A stretch of DNA of 64,000 nt from Yamagishiella unicocca (Eukaryota > Chlorophyta > Chlorophyceae > Chlamydomonadales > Volvocaceae), in the NCBI GenBank assembly GCA_003116995.1, contig BDSL01000004.1, positions 2,356,001 to 2,420,000 on the forward strand, read 5' to 3'. This document shows positions 55,914 to 64,000 of this stretch, piece by piece. Position numbers and translations under genes: made by a program. The number at the start of each line of letters is the position of its first letter. The first letter of the stretch is position 1. The notes under the pieces were generated by a model. It was given only the letters and a program-made list of their open reading frames with translations. It was not told where the DNA came from and ran no database searches.

Positions 55914-58900
55914 CTACGGGGCCATCGGCATCACCAGCGTTGACGAGTAGAGCGGGCAGCAGTTCTTGGTGTCGTCAAAGAAGTTAATCCTGGGGGTTTG
56001 GGAAGGGCGTCGAGGAATTCAGCAAGAGTTCGAAACAGAGCCAGACATCAACATCCAGCAACATTTCGAAAAACAAATTAGACGCGGACACGCAAATCAT
56101 GCATGGTCTGGGGCCCACTGTAACAGTTACCCTGTGGCAAGGTCCCAAAGTCCTGATCTTTCACTGAGCATTGACTAGATTCCCGTTGTGGACGCCACAC
56201 TCCAACCCAGATGTCTCCGAAGCCTCAATCCCGAACACCGAAAACATCTTATCACAAAACACTTCTACAACCACGATCAGAACCCGTTCGCGGTAAAACA
56301 CTCACCAGCACGTGTTGCTGTTCCCGACAGTGTTGCAGAAAGAAGACAGGTCAGTGGACTTGTCCAGCTCCATGCAGATCTTGCCCCCGTCAGCCTGGGC
56401 GAGGTTCCAGTTGAGCGGGGTGGCCTTGAGCGTCTGCTCGCCCATCGCGCCCCAGGTGGTCGAGAGGAACTTCATGGTGGGCGAGCCAGCGGGCTGCACA
56501 CCGATAGCCACCACCTTGCGGCGCTGGTTGTCGTCCGCCCAGATCTCAGCCTTGAGCAGGTTGTTCGACCTGCCGCAGGGGCCCTGTAGGGAAAAATACC
56601 GCACGAGCACCGCCATTACACGCTGATTAGGTCTGGCAAAAAAGAAAAAACAAAGCATCCAAATGTCCGAGTGTGTCAGGATCTCGTTGCATGAAACCTT
56701 GGACCATGAAAATATGGTTTCAGCCCGCCAGCCCCTTTTCTGTCAGTACTCACGGTAGGGTTGGTTGGCGTGACCACAGCCGTCTCGAAGCAGTAAAGCA
56801 TGGTCTTGGTGGTGCGACCCGGCAGAATGGTGATGACCGGGATAGCAGCGAAGGGCGTGGCACGCGGGCGAGTAACGCACCTGCAGAGGGGGACAGAAGG
56901 CGAAGGAGCGAACGGTCAGTAAGGAGCAGTCCAGCAAAACGGTGTTACACCGCTAGCAGCACGTGTCGCACGTCAGACGAAAGCATTAATATCATATACA
57001 TATTAATCCTGATGTCGCAAATGCAAGTAAATATTCACAGCAGTACCGCCATTCAGCACGAGGGCGCATTTCGTGTCGCCCATTACATCCCACAGGCACG
57101 GGATAGGTATATCGAGCTAAGAGCTGCATCGCCCTCGTCGTTGACAACCCTACAGGTCCAAACCGCACTTACTGGCACTTAGGGAAGTCAACGGCGGCCG
57201 GCTTGCACTGCTTGAAGTTAATGGCGTCAATGCAAGACACCGGCAGGTTGTTCAGATCGTCGCCGTCGCCGGCAACCTTGACAGTGACTTCATAGCCGTT
57301 GAGGTAGGCGGGGCAGTCGGTCTCGGCGCCGGTGACCAGCTCACGCCAGAACTGCACCTGCTCCACAGCCCACGGCTGCAGCAGGGCGCCGTCCTCGCTG
57401 GAGAAGAAGGTGCCGCACACCTTGACGGTGTCAGCGGAGCAAGAGACAAGCGCCGGCGCGTCGATCATGCGGGCACCGACGGCCTCTGCCTGAGCAACAA
57501 CGTCGCTAATGATCTGCTCGGACCAGGCAGCGCATTGGTCCGCCGTGATGGTGATGTTGTAGAAGACGGAGGGCAGGGGCGAGAGGATGAGGTACGTGCA
57601 CACAGTGCAAGTCGGCGGCGGGCTGGGCGGCGGCGGTGACGGCGGCGGCGGGCGGGGCGGGCGAGGAGACGGGGGCTTAGGCGAAGGGGGGAGGGGCGAC
57701 GGCGGCTCAGGCGAGGGGGGAGGAGGCGAGGGGGGAGGAGGCGACGGGGGAGGAGGCGAGGGGGGAGGAGGCGAGGGCGACGGCGGCGGCGGGCGGGGAG
57801 GGCGGGGCGACGGCGGCGGCGGGCTGGGCGGCGGGGGGGGCGGTGGTGAGGGGGGTGGGGGAGAGGGCGGCGGCGGCGAGGGCGGCGGCGGCGAGGGCGG
57901 GGGCGGCGACGGGGGCGGCGGCGAGGGCGGCGGCGGCGAGGGCGGCGGCGGCGAGGGCGGCGGCGGGCTGGGCGGCGGCGGCGAGGGCGGCGGCGGCGAG
58001 GGCGGCGGCGGGCTCGGGGGCTTCGGGCTCGGGGGCACAGGCGGCCGCGGGCTCGGGGGCTTGGGGCTGGGCGGCGGCGGGGTAGGGGGCTTGGGGCTGG
58101 GCGGCGGCGGCCGAGGGGGCTTGGGGCTGGGCGGCGGCGGCTTGGGTGGCCTGGGGCTGGGCGGCGGCGGCGGACTGGGGCTGGGCGGCTTGGGGCTGGG
58201 CGGGCTGGGGCTGGGCGGCTTAGGGCTGGGCGGCGGCGGCGACGGCGGCGGCGGCGACGGCGGCGGCGGGCTGGGCGGCGGCGGCGACGGCGGCGGCGGG
58301 CTGGGCGGCGGCGGCGACGGCGGCGGCGGCGACGGCGGCGGCGGGCTGGGCGGCGGCGGGCTGGGCGGCGGCGGCGACGGCGGCGGCGGGCTGGGCGGCG
58401 GCGGCGACGGCGGCGGCGGGCTGGGCGGCGGCGGCGACGGCGGCGGTGGCGCGAAGCTGCATACAGTGGTGATGAAGCCATCCAGGCAGCTCTCGGGCAG
58501 GTTGGGGGGGATGCCATCGCCCCTGACGATGATCGACAGATCGTAGCCGAACAGGTAGGTGGGGCAGACGTCGTCACCCAGCACCTCAGCAGTCCACGCC
58601 GCCAGAGCGTCGTCGACGTAAGGCTGCAGGAGAGCACCGTCAGCGTCCGAGAAGAAGGTACCGCAAACCTTGATCAAGTTGGGCTCGCACTCCTTCAGAG
58701 CGAATGGCGAGATAATCTTGGCACCCTCCTCCTTAGCAGCGGCCTTAATGTCAGAGATGATGACAGACGAATAAGCCTTGCACTCAGCAGCGCTGAAGCT
58801 GTAAGGAATGGTAGCGCCCGTGTTCACAGTCAGGGAGATGTAAATGCAGGTCATGCACGGAGGAGGGGGGCTGGGAGGAGGGGGAGAGGGCGGGGGAGGA

Positions 58901-60522
58901 GAGGGCGGCGGCGGGCTGGGGGGAGGGGGAGAGGGCGGGGGAGGGCTGGGGGAGGAGGAGAGGGTGGGGGAGGGCTGGGGGGAGGAGGAGATGGCGGGGG
59001 AGGGCGGGGAGGCCGGGGAGAAGGGGGCTTGGGGGACGGCGGCAGCGGCGACGGCGGCTCAGGCGACGGCGGCGGCGGGCTGGGCGGAGGGGGGGACGGC
59101 GGCGGCGGGCTGGGCGGCGGGGGGGACGGGGGAGGGGGGACGGCGGGGGCGGCGACGGCGGCGGCGGGCTCGGCGGCGGTGGCGACGGCGGCGGCGGGCT
59201 CGGCGGCGGTGGCGACGGCGGCGGCGGCCGGGGCGGACGCGGCGACGGGGGCTTCGGCGATGGGGGGAGCGGCGACGGCGGCGGCGGGCTGGGCGGCGGC
59301 GGCGAGGGCGAGGGCGGCGGCGGGCTAGGCGGCGACGGCGACGGAGGGGGAGGGCTAGGGACGTTGGGCGTCGAGATGGGGCAGCAATCGTTCGTGCTGT
59401 CGAACATAGCCGCCGAGCAAACGCCAGTGGGCATGCCGGTAGGGGGCACGCACAGGTCCTCGAGGGTGAGGCAGCCCTCAGAAAACTTGTTAGGCAGCAG
59501 GGTAATGCAAACCTCCGCGCCATCATCAGCAATGCTGAGGCCCAGCTGAGTCACACGCAGAATGGTGCTACCCGACGGGCCGTCGTCGGGCATATCGAAC
59601 GAAGGGCCCACTTTCGTGGGGACTCCATTAACAGTGGCCTTCACGGTGACGCCAAAGACGTTGCACGCGCTGTTAACATTAAACTGCAAACAAATTAGAT
59701 GAAGGAACAGGTAGTCAGCACAATGATTCAGGTAAAGGGCAAACGTGCTGGCGACCATCAGAGCCGACACGCGCAGTATTACAGCAAAGCAAGCACTCAG
59801 CCATTGTGACAACCTTGCACGGTAAGGCAGTGTGATAAATGACAACTGGCAGTGCAAGGTTCGACCGGTTAATATCACAACACAAGACAGCATCACATAA
59901 CTTTATCGACCGACGGCACCTTATTGCAGCGCAGCTATCCGATTGCACGCATCCCTCAGCCAGCGCACCTCGATCTTCTTCAGATCTGCCTTAGCGCAGC
60001 AGTAAGACGTGCAGCCAGGAGGGGTCTTAGCGTTCAGCGTGAAGCAATACTTGTTTCCACCCATCGCCAGCACCGTCGTGGACAGGCTGTAGGCTGACGG
60101 GTACTTCGTACATTTGCAGAAAGGGAAGTTTGGGTACAAGCCCGACTGCTCAGCTTTAGCGACCCTGTAAGCAAAGGCAAGTGGGGGCAGGCGATTAAGG
60201 ATGCGAACATATCGGCAGATCGCGGCAGGCAACAAGCTTGCGATGTATCCAGAACTAATGATTATATGCGAATGCTGGCGAAACGAGAGACGACATCTCA
60301 GGCCAGAGCGAAACGAATGCGAAGCCAGACAGGATCTGCCAGCAACTTTTCGTGTCGTTGGTGGATATTGCTACCTAAGGCTCGCTTTCGATATGCATTA
60401 AATGGTCGACGAGACAGAATCCGTAGCATGAACACAAGCCTGCCAGTATTCGCTACCTCACGGCCAACGACTCACGCTAATGCGGCCGCCAATAGGAGCG
60501 AAATCAGAGCGCCGGGCCTCAT
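55914..60522 (-). CDS. Pherophorin 4, tripartite, with two Pro-rich spacers; frame broken twice in the first spacer
   Basis: Secreted matrix protein family. Exons in reverse order: 60522-60476, 60164-59969, 59683-57173, 56880-56754, 56583-56306 and 55989-55914, with the same intron positions as its paralogues. Signal peptide [17 protein letters not shown]-terminal domain: [38 protein letters not shown]. Spacer 1 is at 59360-58860. Then comes an extra half-domain, 58854-58455 ([60 protein letters not shown]), homologous to the first part of the C-terminal domain. Spacer 2 follows (58455-57612), then the full C-terminal domain ([16 protein letters not shown] ... [10 protein letters not shown] ... 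[20 protein letters not shown]). Exon 3 is 2511 nt, one base off the expected phase. The proline frame changes at about 59140 and again at about 58950. Either sequencing indels or a damaged gene; both flanking parts look well preserved. Confidence 0.85.
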
Positions 60523-60575
60523 ATTGAGACAGAAGCCACACGGCTGAATTATCAAAATCAATGTTTTCCTTGTTG

Positions 60576-60632
60576 ATTTATGTGGCCATGTTCGACTCGC
60601 CGTACCCTTTCAGTACGGCGCCCACCAAACGT
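60576..60632 (-). promoter_or_regulatory. Pherophorin core promoter block, gene 4
   Basis: On the minus strand: GGTGGGCGCCGTAC, GGGTACGGCGAGTCGAA, then CCACATAAAT. The CATAAA starts at 60582, 60 nt before the ATG at 60522. Shares GTGGGCGCC with gene 1. Confidence 0.65.
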
Positions 60633-63364
60633 TTATCCTTGCCCCTGCACAGATGTGCAGTCCGCCCCATGCTGCCATACAAACACAAATTGATGTACAG
60701 CAAGGCTTCCCTGCCAACTAAGATGGCTTACAGCCAGCAGCTCAGAGCACTGCGATACGGTAGATCACTTGTAATCATGGGCCAGATTGTTAAAGGAATA
60801 TTTGACCTTTCATCATTGCATCATGGGAACGCCAGAGTTGCAGGCTATAGTTTCATACGGCTCGTAAGTGAATCGCTCGCGTCCATGCTTATGCGGCGGA
60901 GGCGTGATATCATATAAACGGGCATTTAATATACAGAAATCCAAGCTCACACACCTAAGCTATGGCAGCTTGGATGTGAGCGTACGGTCCTCACACCTTA
61001 TCGATCTACGGTGTCCCGGTGACTCTGCTTTGCTTCATTGCACATATTTAACATATGCTATCTGACAACTATTGAATCATTTCCCGTGAGCCCATTGCCA
61101 GGGACCCAAAGTTTTGACTTTGTCCATCCTTCCGTATGAAGTCAGCAATCCTAACCTGCAGCCGCATTTTTAATCCCACCGGTATAGAGTTGTAATTTTT
61201 CAGTAGCCATAGTTGCTTGCATATCATACAAGACACTGTGCGCTATGACAGCAGCTGTATGCCTATGCCGCCGTCATTGCAGTATCACTGCTGTTCTCTT
61301 GGCAAGCTTTGCTTTGTGGTAAGGTTAACTACGAAATCTGCGCAGCTCCTTGCGTAAAAATATAGGACTAAGTCGCAGAGCGGCGTGGAAGCGTCAAACG
61401 CGAAGCGCCCGACGACCTTGCGGGAATTTGTTCCAAATAGGCTCGTTAAATTCTCATGGACGGAAGTTTACATTGTATGCATCCATAGTGCTGACGGCAA
61501 ATTTTGTTTTCGTCGATGTCAGCGTCTTAAAGATTTGTCTCGCTCTCTATATCGCATTTCAAACTTGAATAGTAAACGATAGGAAACTGGTTGTTTGATG
61601 TTCATCGTGGGCCTGGCCTGTGGGCATTGAAGACGCCATGATTGGCCGTGATGACCCAGACGTAAATATCATGTGAGCCCTTTTAGACGCCTCCACACAT
61701 GTGGCTTGACGATTGTGATTTCAAGCTTTAATTTAAGCATCTCACGCTTTAGAAATACACTTCGATCCGATAGCTTGGCATCACGGCAACCACCATAACG
61801 GTCAAGGCGAAAGCGTGATCCTGCGTGCCCAGAAAGTTTAATAATGCAGCGTAGCAGACGCAAGCGCTGTAAATTGAAGCAGCCCTGGAAAAACCAACCG
61901 CTTCTGTGTAGCAAGATACCGGTACCGTATGTATGTTGGCTGTGCTGACGGTCCTGATTATGCGACGCTTAACCTGAGTGTGGTCAAGACCATAGGCTAC
62001 GTGTAAAACATGTATATTAAGAAGAATAGTTGGCGCAAGCTGGAATCTTCGAGTATCGCCGGCGGGCGATGAAGCCCACCCGCGCCCTGACTGACGTAAG
62101 GCCAGGTAAGGTCTCACGTTTGTCCAATGCTATCGTGCTCAACATATGCGACGAATTACTTCCAACAAAAGGAGCCTGCAAGCATCAAACATGGAAAGCA
62201 CGATTAAGATAAATGGCCGTAAAAGCGACGGCGCTGTACGGCACCTGCTTAGTATGAAAAAAGCCAGATTGCCAGATAAGCAGCAAAGTAATGAATCCGT
62301 CAGACGTTTCTGTTTTCCTTGTGAACTTTCGGGTGTCGGCTGGCAGCTAGCGCTGGGTTCTCGTACGGAGTCTGGGCTCGCCCGGGTTGTATACTGAAAA
62401 ACTTTAGTGAATTTTTAAATTATCCTTTAGACTCATGCCACCTGTTCAAGAACTTGGAACGAAATAAGAAGACACGGTATCTGTGCAATATATTTGCGGT
62501 ACCTTTGCCGGCCATTTAACAAGTCATTAGATTATACTGACGTCCTAGTTCCGGATATCTTCACGGCTATGCACCTGTAGCTCGGCTTGAAAAAAGGCAG
62601 ACGCATGAATCTGGAAATGGACAGCTAGAAGGCACAGGAAGTAAAAAATAATGATTTATGATAGCTTTCTGTAAGCGAAAGAGAATTGTTCCTGACTCGT
62701 ATCATGGCGTTAAGCTTAGCTATGCTTGCCAGATTCCCAACTGCCGCGTCTGCTCAAATTCCCATGTTCCCGAACGTGTTCTATCCACGTGTTTCTATTC
62801 GTCTTATTTCAGCTGTGTCTATAGAGCTTCTGTACCTAGCAAAATTGGGGTGTCCGGAAGTAGATTTCTCGCAGTCGAGCAGTGGCGCTGGGTAAATGCC
62901 GGCAGGGGCAGTGCCGGCCCAAAGCACCTGCAATCCCAGCCAAGATCTCCTCCGTTTACATACACAGCCTCACTTCTCCAATCGCGTTCCGCATGATATA
63001 CGGCGTGGGCACAGATGCCAGCTGTACAAAGGCGGTGTGCGGCGCCGCAAAACCCTGATCTCCAAATTCCTGCATACCAAATAGGTTGAATCACATTCGG
63101 GGGATAGCAAACGACGGCGAGTTGTCTTCGCGCTGTCTCTGAACGGCGCGACATAGACTGGAATTAATGCGACTGTTATATCGCAGCGCGCTACCATTTC
63201 TATCCTCCATATTGTAACCTCTTGTACATTAATTGCGCATATAAAATGGCTGGCCGTAGTCGAGGCGGTATTGCTTTATTTGTACCCGTACTCATGCATT
63301 ATTGCCGACGAGCGCACGCTCTGGTGCTAGTAGCTAATAACTAACAACAGTTAGATACGAAGGA
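60633..63364. other. About 2.7 kb with no supported gene
   Basis: AT-rich intergenic sequence. Contains a short match to the GGGCTCGCCCGGG motif at 62375. An open frame at 62686-62895 (+) has a hydrophobic, signal-like start but no further support. Confidence 0.5.
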
Positions 63365-64000
63365 GACGTTACAGTGTCCTCATGCCCGGGCGAACCCAGG
63401 ACAAGAAGAGGGGCCCACATCCGTGGCCTCACCATATGAGAGCCGCGGCTGAACCCAGTAGACGCCCCGACGGGCACAGGGAAGCCTTGGAAGGCACAGA
63501 GAGGGCTATCCCAGCACAAGCGGGGGGGGCCATACCGAGACCTCACCATACGACAAGCAAGCGTTAGCAGCCAGCAGACGCCCCAAAAGGCTTAGGAAAA
63601 AACACAACACCCCACCGCGCTCAACCGGGCGGGGCCTTGCCCAAAACGAACAACCCAGGCACCCCGAGGCCCACGCCGGGAAAACGGCGGTACCAGCCAA
63701 CCCGGACTTAGTATGAGACAGAAACCCCCGGCGGCCCAGGAAAACCCGGTAGCCCAGAAACCCTAAACCACCCACCCGCAAAAGCTGGCGTTTCCCCGAC
63801 CCACAGCCATGGAGTGCCCCGGTCATGCCTGGGCTGTGGTACCCAAGTTGGGGTGCCCCAGTCATAGAGAGCCCAGTCATCGCTGGGCTTAAGTGCCCCA
63901 ATCCTGGAGTGCCGCAGTCATGGCTGGGCTTCTTGGCTTGAGCGCCCAAGTCATAGAGTGCCCCCCTCATGAAACAATTCCTATCCCAATCATAACCAGC
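63365..64000 (-). mobile_element. Dispersed repeat family, copy 2, running off the window
   Basis: Resembles 26310-27060 in order and wording (CCCAGGACAAGAAG, CGTGGCCTCACCATATGAGAG, GCTGAACCCAG, AACCCAGGCACCCCGAGGCC). Beyond 63800 it has short internal repeats (GAGTGCCcCaGTCATG, CTGGGCT). Its reverse-strand end is GGGCATGAGGACACTGTAAC. Probably the 3' region of a non-LTR element, cut by the window edge. Confidence 0.5.

Noticed and set aside
56100..56170. Possible extra exon of pherophorin 4 downstream of exon 5
   Set aside because: It is a diverged LINE tail (GGGGCCCACTGTAACAGTTAC) inside the last intron.
57587..58546. Gly-rich open frame on the plus strand
   Set aside because: Antisense of the second spacer of pherophorin 4.

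Overview
The window is nuclear DNA from a green alga of the volvocine group (Volvox/Chlamydomonas relatives). The evidence is GC-rich coding sequence, many short introns, TGTAA polyadenylation signals, micro- and minisatellites inside introns, and above all four pherophorin genes, a family of extracellular-matrix hydroxyproline-rich glycoproteins typical of this group. I cannot fix the species; the pherophorin content and the fairly AT-rich, repeat-laden intergenic DNA fit a Volvox-like genome.

Layout. (1) 1-14.4 kb is a compact, GC-rich housekeeping block: the 3' part of a crooked-neck/Clf1 spliceosomal HAT-repeat protein (+), the signal peptidase complex subunit SPC3/SPC22 (-, six exons, two of whose introns begin with GC instead of GT), and a long F-box/leucine-rich-repeat protein (-, seven exons, phases consistent throughout). 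Introns here carry many tandem repeats. (2) 14.4-16.8 kb holds a (+) gene whose 3' exons encode the C-terminal half of an AP2/ERF DNA-binding domain. (3) 16.8-19.7 kb shows no gene I can support. (4) 19.7-60.5 kb is a pherophorin cluster: genes at 19794-24086 (+), 35447-38602 (+), 50761-53646 (+) and 55914-60522 (-). All share six exons with intron phases 2-0-2-0-2, a signal peptide ending in exon 1, an N-terminal pherophorin domain, a Pro/Ser spacer of very different length, and a C-terminal pherophorin domain. All four also share a promoter block ending in a CATAA box 58-64 nt before the ATG. (5) Between these genes lie pieces of non-LTR retrotransposons (two-ORF LINEs with AP endonuclease, reverse transcriptase and a C-terminal zinc finger). 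The best is at 44.2-48.56 kb, with many 5'-truncated copies and nested or inverted insertions. (6) 60.6-64 kb is gene-poor and ends in another dispersed repeat.

How it fits together. The pherophorins are secreted matrix proteins that appear to have arisen by local duplication, then diverged mainly in spacer length; one has acquired a second spacer and an extra half-domain. LINE debris fills the spacers and even their introns. Most notable: the shared promoter block, the tripartite pherophorin with frame breaks in its first spacer, a short AT-rich fragment resembling a group II intron (organelle) reverse transcriptase, GC-AG introns in SPC3, and a 23-bp LINE-tail insertion with a clean target duplication.
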